This document shows, in pieces, positions 12,201-24,200 of a DNA stretch of 64,000 nucleotides. The stretch comes from Haliotis asinina (taxonomy: Eukaryota > Mollusca > Gastropoda > Lepetellida > Haliotidae). The number at the start of each line of letters is the position of its first letter. The first letter of the stretch is position 1. The position numbers were made by a program, and so were the translations under genes. Below the pieces are notes generated by a model. The model was not told the origin of the DNA. It worked only from the letters and a program-made list of their open reading frames with translations, and did not search any database. Where the stretch lies: NCBI RefSeq assembly GCF_037392515.1, contig NC_090290.1, positions 57,796,753 to 57,860,752 on the forward strand. Direction: 5' to 3'.

Positions 12201-15200
12201 GTTGTTGTAGCTGATTTGTGAGTTTTGTTTCCCTTTCAAATGATTAGTTTTCCATTAAAGGGGGTTTGTTTCAATTTTAGAGGATATTGTAGCAGTTTCT
12301 GGTGATTTTTGTTCTGTTTTGGTGGATATGAGTTCAGTTTTGATGATTTGTTCACCGTTTGTATGGTAGGAATGATTCTGGACACTGATACCTACCCGTG
12401 ACTCTCTGCTGTGTTGGAAGCATGTACTGCAGAGCCATTAGCTACCACAGGACTCTTCCACTGAGAGTATTCAGATCTTAATATCTGCAACAAATCCAAC
12501 AGAAGCTGTGATCGTGGAGAAATGGGAAGCAGAGACAAAAGACTAAGGTGAGTCACTAAGGTAACCTTACTACATTGTTAAAGAATGGGAGTTAAGTTAA
12601 CCTTAGAAAAGAAGTGAAAGGAGGCCCAGACTAGTCACCAACATATTGGAAGCTTAGTTAAACACAGCACATATTCATAGAGCATAACCTTGCCTTAAAG
12701 AGGTTGGAGGCAAAATATCAAAATGTTAAGAAATTGCTAAATTTTGTATTATTCTATAGAAAACTGTGTCCTGAATAGAGTTATGTAATAAAAAAAGTAA
12801 GACTCCACAGCATTGGCACCTCTTGTAACATGTCTGTAAAAAGTAACAAGTCAATGAAAGTTCTCTTAAAAAGTAAATTGTTTACTTTTATTATTCACTG
12901 TGTGTTTTTGTATAAAGATATTTCAGCATTTATATGCTAAATATAAAGTATTTTCAATTCCACATGTAGGATCCAACAAATAAATTAACTTCTGAAAACA
13001 CAGGAATGTAAAAAAATATTACTTCATGAATGAAAGAAAGATTTTTATAAGAACAAGATATGTTTATGAAATGAATAATTTTTATATAGTAAATTCACAC
13101 TAGATTCATATTCAAAATTAAACAAAAATATCTTACCACAGGGTATCAACATTATCTCCAAGTAAAACAGCACACCCAAATTAAATTTGATCAGGGGAGA
13201 TAACTTTTGCCCAGGCCAGGTCTACCTCAACATAAATGCTTGTGTTCTGTCACATATGGTATGTGCACAAACCACAGTATACAACTTCTTTAACACCACA
13301 AAGAAGCTCACTGATTAAACAGGAAAGTAAATTAGTGAGAAAGGGTCTCTGTGAAGTTAAATCTGTTTCTGAAGAATTACATCTGCAGTTGTCAGCATTA
13401 CAGCTCCCTTGTGTGAGACTGTCAATAATACTAGCCAGGTAAACACATAATGTACTAACATTGATCAATGGCATAGCAAACATTTTTCCTTTCTAGCTTA
13501 ATCCACCTATGAGTGGTTGGAGTCTGTAAACAATCGAGTCTGGACAAGACAATCCAGCTATCAAAAGCATGAGCAACGATATACCCAACTGGGATATGAT
13601 GACATTTGTCAACCAAGTCAGCAGCCTTACCACCCAATCCTGTCAGTTATTCCTTGTTGAAAACCATTTCTAACACAAATCTTCTTGGATTGACATTGTA
13701 AATAACTTGTATCTGGACCTGGCAGTGCAGTTATTGATATTGTGAACATCAGTTGTAAACACTTGTATAGGTTGCTGTGGATCATAGTATCTATACAAGT
13801 ATGGCAAACACTATGCCAAATGTGACAGTAGTTGACTTACAAAGAAGACGACTGTTAGAAATACGATCAAGGAGCAAGGCAGCAGCAGGGTCCATGTGAG
13901 CTTCCATATTGTCTGAAACAAAACCGGATGAGTGATTAAACAGGTTATTGTACTTATATAATGATAAAATGTAAGAACATTAAATTTATTGACAGCAAAA
14001 CATGATAACAGTGTAATGTGATGATTTATACAAGAAAGTGCTCCTTGAATTAATCTTTTGGAATGGGGAGTTTCCATATTAACAAGGGTTCGATGTAATA
14101 ATATAAGCATATAATATGGATAAAATTTGATGTCTTAGTTGATATCAGATGAAAAAACTCAATCAGTATACTCACGATTTCTTCAATGAAATCAAACTCC
14201 TTGGCACAAGTATACAACATGGTGTGGAAGTTTTTAAAGTCAGAAAACTTGCTTCTGAAGATTTCCCCTATGTGTGCCTGGAAATAACAGACTAACAGTT
14301 AGGAAAAATAGCACTTCCCCTGAATTTCAAGGACAAGTCAAATACAAATGGACACTGACAGTTAGTGGCAAGCCATTATTTCTCTATTTTACTCTGAATG
14401 TTGAATCCAAGCAGATGGTTCAGAAGGAAGGTAAGCTCTATTTGCACTGAATGCTATGCTATGTTTGAATTCATTAATGCAAATGGAGATCTAAATTATT
14501 GCAAACCTCGATAAAATGTTATCTCAATTTTGTAGGAGACACTGAAATTAACTTGATAAAATGCATGTTCAGCATGGCAAGCAAATACCTGGCTCAGAAC
14601 GTATGGTATGATATCATAAATGTTTAAATCACAAATGGAGCACATCACAAGGTGATAGAATTACGTACATCATCAGCAATGTTCAGCAGCTTCCCGACCA
14701 CCATTTTACTGCAGACTGTTCCAATTGCCAAGAGTATACTCTGCACAGCCTGCAACACAATGTGGAAACCTCAAAGACATGACATAAACTAGGTGTGACT
14801 ATTCAGTGATTGCGGTAGGTTTTGCACGTGTGCGTGCAGAAATAAAATTATAAATATGTAGTCCAAATCTTTTGTACGTGAAATTTTCAGTACAATCTCT
14901 TAAAATTCATAGTTTGTCTACAATTATGTATATGTTTGTCTTTAAGGTACTTTTTGAAATTATGTAGATCAGAATGCATCCAAAACATGCGTGCAAAATA
15001 TTTTTTGCATGGTTCTATTATTTTTTTCGCATGAAAAACGCATGTTTCTGCGTTAATACGTACACTGCTATTGAGGGGAAGGCCTGTGAAGATCTGGGAC
15101 AGTGATAGTCTATTGCAACGCAGTATTGTGATAGTAACAGTGTATTGTGACCAACTATTGCAATAGTGATAGTCTGTTGCAACACAATAATTTTTATATA

Positions 15201-18200
15201 GTAAATTCACATTAGATTCATATTCAAAATTAAACAAAATATCTTACCACAGGGTATCAACATTATCTCCAAGTAAAACAGCACACCCAAATTAAATTTG
15301 ATCAGGGGAGATAACTTTTGCCCAGGCCGGATCTACCTCAACATAAATGCTTGTGTACTGTCATATAGCAACACTATTGCGACGAACTATTGAGATAGTT
15401 ATAGTCTATTGCAACGCAGTATTGTGATAGCAACACTGTATTGTGACCAATTATTGTGATAGTGATAGTCTATTGCAACGCAGTATTGTGATAGCAACAC
15501 TGTATTGCGACGAACTATTGAGATAGTGATAGTCTATTGCAACGCAGTATTGTGATAGCAACAATGTATTGCGACGAAAATTGAGATAGTAATAGTCTAT
15601 TGCAACGCAGTATTGTGATAGCAACACTGTATTGTGATCAACTATTGCGATTGTGTTTTTATCCTCGAAATGTCTCACTTGAGGTCATTTCAAAAATGGA
15701 AGTATAGCTGATATGAAATACAAATAAGTTGATGTAGTTTCAGTCTCTCTCAATAACTGACAAGAAACTTGAAATCCAGATCAAGTAAACAGTCAGAGGT
15801 AACAGAGGCAGATAACTCTAATTCAAAGTGAACAAATCTGGTACTTCCTGTATTTTGCACTGTGCATTTATCAATGAATTTCAATTACTAAACCTAGTCT
15901 GTCGTACAGACCCTAAAGTATATATACCCAAGAAAGCCCACGCAAGTCTAGAAAATGTTGCAAGTCTAGAAAATGTTGCAAGTCTAGAAAATGTTGCAAG
16001 TCTAGAAAATGTTGCAAGTCTAGATTTCCATAGCTTCAGGAATTGCTTCTGAAATGAAGAAAGTCTCAGGGCTCCATTTCATTATATTATTTGTTTTCAC
16101 TATGAATGTTTTTTCAGTAAAATATGTTCATTTCAGAGTCTAGCTTTTAGTCTATTGCTAAACCATGCAGTCTCATATACTACTGATATAGATACAATAG
16201 CTTTTCATTTCTACCATCGATAAATTGCTATCAGAAACTCAACAACTGCAATCCATCAATAGTTTGATGCAACATCACAGCCCTTGCACTGACCATGGTG
16301 AGTCTTGATGTAGGGCTGAAGGAATTAGGAATTACTACCATGTACAGATCAGTAATGGTTATGTATCACAGGGAAACACTGCTTCAGCTGTCTTTCTTGT
16401 ACTAGTGAAATGCTCAACATAATCCCTAACAAAGGCAAAGCTAAAGGTAAGTGCTGTACTTTCAGAAACAGAATCCAGACTTTATCATTTGTCATGAACA
16501 TGCCTGTGGTTATGGACATCAAGCACGGCCAACAGGTATTAAACTGCTTAGGTGGGTTGGTGGAAAACTTGCTTAACTTAATAGATTCAAGGGACATCCA
16601 TTCAAATAGATGTTTGAAATAATTGTATCATTCAACATTTTAAGTGTAAAACAGTGGCTGGTAAATCATCAAGTCTAAATCAGACAAAAATGGCCACGTA
16701 TTATGAGAAACGATAGCACTGACTCCATCCTGCATGGCAATATTTATCATAAACCAGTAATGTGTGTAATATACAGAGACACAGCACACTGTGCATTAAT
16801 AGGTCGCTAGGGAACAGTTCACACTTGTACTCCTCATGGTTTCTCAATGTGGTCACTTCTCATGATTAGCAAGGGGTGCTGGGACACACTCTACATGGTC
16901 TCCACTTGTACCATCTCTCTGCTAACCTTTACAAAGTGTTTATCAGCAATGCTATGAGACACAAGTCTGCAGACAAACCATGTAATGAGGAAGCAAATTG
17001 TTACAAAAGAACATGTGTTAACATTACTTACCATAATTATGATCTTAAAATGTAGTTTATCTAGGATTGGACGAAGAAATAGAATGATCTGAAAGAAAAC
17101 AAACACATTTAAGCCTGATTCTCAGAATTACTTCATCATATCTTCCCAGAATATCCCAGCTTTCCAAAGTTAAATAATTATAATGTACCAGTACACGATA
17201 AGATGATTGTATTTATTATGAGGACAATACACACTTGTGTTTTGCACATTGCACATTTTACATCAAGCAGAAACAGTGATTTATTAATCTTGATTTAAAC
17301 ATCATACTGGACAAGAGTCATCGGAAGGTGACCCCAGACCCATAAATTTGAAAGAACAAATAATTTGACAGTTACTTGAAGTTCAACTTGATTGGTGGGG
17401 TGGGGTGGGGTGGGGTGGGGGCAAACTGCCTCCAAGGAAATAATGATAAATATAAAAGTCAAAAGTCTGCAAATGGCAAAAGGCACTACTGCAAGATCTG
17501 TTTGATATATCTGTCAAGTCTAGAAGGAAAATACTGAATGGTTTTTGAATTGTCCTCCCTTCCCTTTTGGCATGGATTTCAAATTGATTCCATGAATACC
17601 AAGAAAGACAATAATCTCTGAAAAGCAAAAGACATCTGTTTTTGTTCTGTTAGATATATCTACCAACATTTGTTGAAAAATATTTCGTCTGAGTTATGAT
17701 CTGGAAAAAATGATTACGGTCAAATGAAGTATTTACTATATATCCTCGCATTACATGCCAAGGTCATAACTATGTAGTCTAAATTTCTGCTCATCTTGGC
17801 TTGTCTCATCAATTTGACTGAAAGCGAAGTATATACTCACCAGGGAGATGAGAATAAAATCATTATAATTCCCATCCAGCAGTACCTTCGGTGCAAACAG
17901 CTGAAATACTGCTGATGCTGCACAAAGCAATAATTCCTCACTCCATCACTACAGTAGTACGTACCCACATGGAGATTAGACACGATGCATAGAAGGATGT
18001 CAGCAGCATCTCGTTGCCGAACAGTAGCAAGTAACTGATGGCCAGGCCCATCTACAACAACAACAACATGGTTCACTGAGTGAGTGAGCGGGTTTGGTTT
18101 TACACTGCTTTAAGCAATATTCCAGCTATATCAGAGTGAGGGACATCAAAATGAGTTTCTCTCTTTGTATTCGTGTATGGAATCAAATCCGTGTCTTCAG

Positions 18201-21200
18201 CATGACGAGCAAACTCTTTAACCACTAGGCTACCCCACTGCCCACATGGTAGGGATGTATGGATGTATGGATGTATGGATGGAAAGGAGTTTTATGTCTT
18301 ATGCTGCAATACTCTTGCCACTTCTCAGAGGGGGACACCTGAACTTTGCATGACCAGCCAACGCTGATGCTGTATGACTGAATTAAAAAATTAAGTAGTT
18401 TTCCATTCCATATATGTGAGGGGTGTGAATGAGAATGGCACTACAAATAACTGAACACAATTTTATGACACATAACATCGGGTGATAAATATGTCTGAGT
18501 ATAAGGCTTTGATTCACTAGTACGCTCAGCTCTTATAGTGGTAGTCCATCCTCTGACACTAAAATCTGATAAAACCAGAAGTCCGTCAAATGACACTTAA
18601 ATCTGATAACACCAGAAGTCCATCATATGACACTCATATCTGAGAGAGATTTGGCCAGACACTAAAATCCTTTGATCCTCAATTCACTATTACCTTCAGC
18701 AGATAACACCAGAAGTTAAATCTGAAAAATGAGCTTCTGAGCAAATTTTGTGCAAGGAAACTAAAACCATTTTGGAACATACTTCTTGTATTTCTGACTT
18801 ACCGACTGGCCAGTGAGAATGACTTTGAGCTTCTTGTCGTCGATGTACTGCAGGACGTATGTTCCCATCACTGACATGGCCTGGGTCAGCAGGGCAAACT
18901 GGGCAAACTGGAGGAAACAGAAGCAACAACATGACACACTTTATAACATAACAACATCATGATACCAACAATGTGCGCATTCATCATGCAAAATATGAAA
19001 ACAAAATCTTCTATATCTATAAGTGTAATTGAAACAAATTCCACCTGATGGCAGAGACCTGCAAATATTCAAGTCCAGACCTGACAAACCAGCAGCTGAT
19101 ACCACAAGCGTGCCCTCATGCTCTCAGGACACAGTTTAACAACTGTTAGACTTTCTAAAGGTAATTGTTTCACTGCCTCTCTCTGCAAGCTGTCGGCATT
19201 CTGCTGTTTATTTTGTTGACAGTTACATAGATAGATTCTCTCATACAAATGCATAAAATCAGTGATTTATAATGTGATTAGGTTGTCTGACAAAACATCC
19301 AGCTGCAAAGTTTGAGATCGATTGGGTCACTGGATGAAAAGTTACTCACAAAAAAACCCCACATGCATATCATGCCAAACTATGCTTCCTGCACTTATTG
19401 CTTACACCTCCAAATGTGGCTGTGCCAGGCAATTGATGTTGAAAAGCATAGACTATGACCACTTCCTGGTCTCATGTAAACATCCATGTGTGCATGCAAT
19501 ACCAGCAAGTGACATCAGCCACCTTAGATTATTGCTGTAAATTCCACAGATAAAGATGAAGAAGGGAGTTAGGTGAAAGCGCAGGGTGGGCCCTTATCAT
19601 AAGCAGTGCAGGATAAATATACAAATATAAAAAAAACATTTATACTTTGATACATTTTTAACTAATCCTGCACTACTTACTTCCTGCATATTTATCAGAC
19701 AAGCAGGATGGAGGGCGTGGTCATCTGCGGAGATTGCCTCACAAGGTATACAAAGACAGCTCGGTCAATGTCATCAAGTGCGCCGCGGTGGTAGAAAACC
19801 ATCTTTGCACTCAAAAGTGACAGCGAGGGAGGATCAGGCAGTGGTAAAACACAAATCAGACACAGAGTCTTACATGGAATATACCACATGATTATCAAAG
19901 CGATATCAGCTTCAAGGAAATGCAGTAAAAAGCAGTGACTCAAGTTAACCCAAGTGTTACACCTTAAATTACAGATCCAGTTAGTCTCCCAGAACAACTA
20001 TTTTCCCTCACGTCGGTGTGCTTCATAGGAAGAAAAGTCATGGTGGAAGGTATCTTCATTACACCTGGAAGCATAGTCAACAGACAATGACTACCTCTCA
20101 GTGGTAGTTCACATAGAAGACAGGTAGGCTTCAATGGACATGAGAGACCACAGATTGTTGAAGCAAGATTAGATTTAGGGGAATGCAGTAAAAAATACTG
20201 ACATGAGTTTTTCCAGGAGTTACGCCTTAACTGACACACCCAGTTGTTTCCCTTGCACAACTCTTTTCCCATATGGTGTCACTGCACTTTGTGGGAAGAA
20301 ATATCATCATTGAAGGCACCTTCATGGAGTCTGGAAGAATGGTCAACAAAGAGTGATTATATCTCAGTGGCAGTTTGCATATTAGCCATGTATGCTTAAA
20401 TGAATTAAGGCCAAACAATTTTTAAAGCCTTATTAGCTTTAGGGAATGCAGTAAAGCATGACTTGAGTCTGTTCAAGTGTTACTATTTTACTGACATATC
20501 CAGTTGTTTTTCTCAAAACAGCTCATTCCCCACACGACATCACCATGCTTTGTGGCGAACAGCAATGCAGGAGGTGATATCTGTCAGCGATTGGCGAAGT
20601 GCTGGTCTGGCACCAATGGTCCGAAGCGCTGCACACATGTGGTGTGGATACTAATTGGCAAAGATTAAGTCAGACATCTAGAAACACTCATGCAGTAGGG
20701 AGGAATAGGAAGACATTCAGCAGGTTCTGCTCCATGGCAACACCACTGCTCGACTGACGGCCCTTTGCTACCCATGTGCCTGATGGAGTTCCAATGTTCA
20801 TTAGGAATGCAATAACAATGGGTAACAATGTTCTTGCCAAAAAGCAACTGGCGCATAATGCTGCCTGCATATGCAGCATGTTAACTGAGCCGTTCTGGTG
20901 TATAATGAGGATGCACTATGACGTTTCCACATCTGGCTAGTTTCTTGACACCAGTCAGCTTAAATCAGAAACCAACCTCTGGGTGGTCATCTGGAACCAA
21001 CTAAACTTAGTCAAAGTCCAGTTGATAATTCTTGATTGTGACTAAAACATTTGGAAGCGAGACTGGAGGAAACGTATTTTGCGTGTAGCACCCCCCAGTA
21101 AGGCTTTTGCCATCCACTACCCAAGCTGACCATCTGAAGGTGGAAACACATAAACTGGTATGACTTTGTGTAGCATTCATGCTGTCAAAGCAACTCTGAC

Positions 21201-24200
21201 AGATCTTGATAAAATGTCCGCTATATTGTACCTGCTCTCAGGACTATGCTGTGTTCTTGGATGGATATGGGGATTGGCTATTACTAGAAACAGACAGAAC
21301 ATATGGCCTGTTCAAACTCTTCTTAAATCACACAACAGTTCTGTTATCCAGGAGCAACTCCACCCTCTAATGGATGGCGAGGGACACTGCCCTGAGCTCC
21401 AACTGCCTGTTGATCTCACGGCTGAAATCCTAAGGCGCTGACTAAAATGTAGGTACATGTGGTTCGTAAGTCACTTAGTCAAGGTGACTCCACCTATGAC
21501 GTTTATGGGCAAGTCCACATAAACAGAACTGAATAGAGTTAAGTGAGGAGGGAGAAATAAAATTCACATTCAGATCTAATCATATCTAGGGATCATGATA
21601 GATATGTGTACCAAGTTTGATGAAGCTAACGTGTAGTTTAGGAGCTCTGTTCTGGATAAGATGACATAAAAAACACAAAAAATCAAATTCGTATCCTGAC
21701 CCCCAACAAGGCATCTAGTTACCATGCTTGACATATGTATCAAGTTTGGTTAAGCTATCACGAATAGTTTAGGAGATATGCTTCGGACAAAGTATTGCAG
21801 AGGCACAGACGGACATACGGAACTTGTTTCTATGTCAAAGACAACTTTGTTGTTGTGAAGAATAACCTGAGGTGGCTGATATCACCTTTTGGTGATCCGT
21901 GCACAGACGGATGTTTACCCTGAGACCAGGAAGTGATCACAATCTATACTTTTCAACATCAATCGTCTGGCACAGCCATGTTTCCAGTCATGAGCAATAA
22001 GTGCAGGAAGTAAGTAGTGCAGGATTAGTTAAGAATTAAGGCCATGTACATGTGACATATGCATTTAGTAAAAACAGATCTGTGACAAACTATGGGTAGA
22101 CTAGCTGGAAAGCTAACACTGTTATTGCCAGTATGCATAATGTTGTGATACTATTGGCTATTTTATTTTTATGAATGTCTTTATGCAAGGAGATAAACAT
22201 TCACTTGGTCACTGTGATTAATTTTCAAGCAGATCTGGAGTTTTCTAATTAGCTATACATTCCATGAATTAGACAAAGATCTACCTGCCAAGGCAGCATG
22301 AAGCACACAGAGGCCAGAGCTATAGCCACACTGTGGGTGCTGTTGGGGGACTTGCTCCTGGAAACAACAACATTGTTACTACAACTGCAAAACATACACA
22401 TTCCATATCTCTGAGTATTTCACTGACAGAGTTTGGTTTTACGCTACAATATTCCAGCAATATCATGGCGGGAAACACCAGAAATTGGCTTCACACATTG
22501 CATCCATGTGTGAGATTTGAACCGAGGTCTATGGTGTGACCATCCAATGCTTGAACTACTAGGCTACTCTACTGCCCCTATCTAAATCTTGATCTGTCTT
22601 AAATCATCTGAAGAAGGGTAAGAAAAGGCCCACAAGTGTTGTGCTATACAATAAGACAGTTGTCATCCATATACTCGTCTTATATATTCACCAACCTCTA
22701 AATGCCTCTCAAGAACTCTCAGGAAAAAATGATAGTAGTTATGAAGTTTACAGCAGCTAAACCATTTTTGCTCATTATATGCTATAAACAAACCCACCTC
22801 ATCCCTGCCTCGTCCATGACCTAAGACACTGAATTTCTACCTTTGGAAATAATTACTGATCAGCACACTACTGTTTCTGATCTGGAATAGACTAGATATG
22901 CCAGTATTAATCTGGGACACATTTACATCAGGAATCAAAGGCTTCAGGTTAGAATTTGTCTGGGGAATGAGTTGAATCTAGTAGATCATCCTTCAACCAT
23001 TCTGATTCTGATGACATGATTGTTCTCCACACAGTATTGATATATGGATACAGTGGTCTGTGGACTATTATGGTCAATTATGGTCAGTAAGCAACTAATG
23101 ATAATCAATATCCCACAAAGTAGTGCCAGTATATAGTTTCCTGGCATATCAAAGGGAAGCAACTCCACCAGCTTACTGCAGTGTCTTGGATGACTGGGCT
23201 AAAGCAGAAGAGCCCAACAAACATGAGATAAACAGGTATACCTATTACATACCTCAGTGTGAATGTAACCAGTAGCATCTGAAACACAAGGAAGGGGTAG
23301 GCGAAGCTCTCTCGGAGAGGGGGTGTCCACTGTACTCGGGTGGCCTGAAAGTGACAGCTGGTATTAGAGAGTGAACAGTCAGTTTACTGGTAAGTACTAA
23401 TGTAGTACTGATGATAGAGTGGTAATCAAGTGTAGTATACTTGCGTATACCATAGATGACAAATGAGTATTCACATGTGTAGTGAGAAAGTGATATATAT
23501 ATATATCAGTAAGTTTTATACTGATTTAGTGAATATTCCAGCAACATCACAGCAGCGGGGCAAAAGAAATGGGCTTCACACATTGTAAACATGAGGGGAA
23601 TCAAATCCAGATCTTTGGTATGACTATCAATGCTAAGCACCACTACTCCACCATTCCCATGCACGTGTGTAACATAGATTGTAGAACAGTATACACATGT
23701 AATATACAACTGCATAGCATAGATAAGTGCGGTATATTTGCGTGTATCATAGCTGACAGAGTATTAAATCATACCTCCCCATGGTTAAAGAAATAGCAGG
23801 CCACTGTGAGGACACCACCAAACATGCTGTCACTGAAACACACAGACACCTATGTCATTACCCAGCATGCTTCAAAATATGATCCACATTTGATGTCCAG
23901 ATATATTCAAACCTTACTTAATGGCAAGTTTTATACGATATTTCGTATGGTACCCTATAATACAACTCCAACTGAGAAACATCTGAGCTAAATCCATTTC
24001 AACACCTTACCTGCTACTTTGTTTCATCTGAATAACGGCATATGTGGCAAGGACTCAGGTTTTCTATTTCCACTTTTACAATTGTGAAGAGTACTTGGAG
24101 CTGTTTCTCCCCGATTCCACAGGGTACGAAGAACACAGTCTCACCTGAGGTAAGTCCCGAAGAGGAAGAAGATCCCCATCATCATGCCATTGAGAGCGAA

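Noticed and set aside
17841..17900. Treating exon 12 as a pseudo-exon
   Set aside because: Strong donor, good acceptor, correct phase and a hydrophobic pattern matching the region argue against dismissal, so it is kept with reduced confidence.
19695..20418. Three minus-strand ORFs with similar peptides
   Set aside because: The similarity reflects the ~260-bp internal repeats; no known domain and stops between units. Kept only as a repeat.
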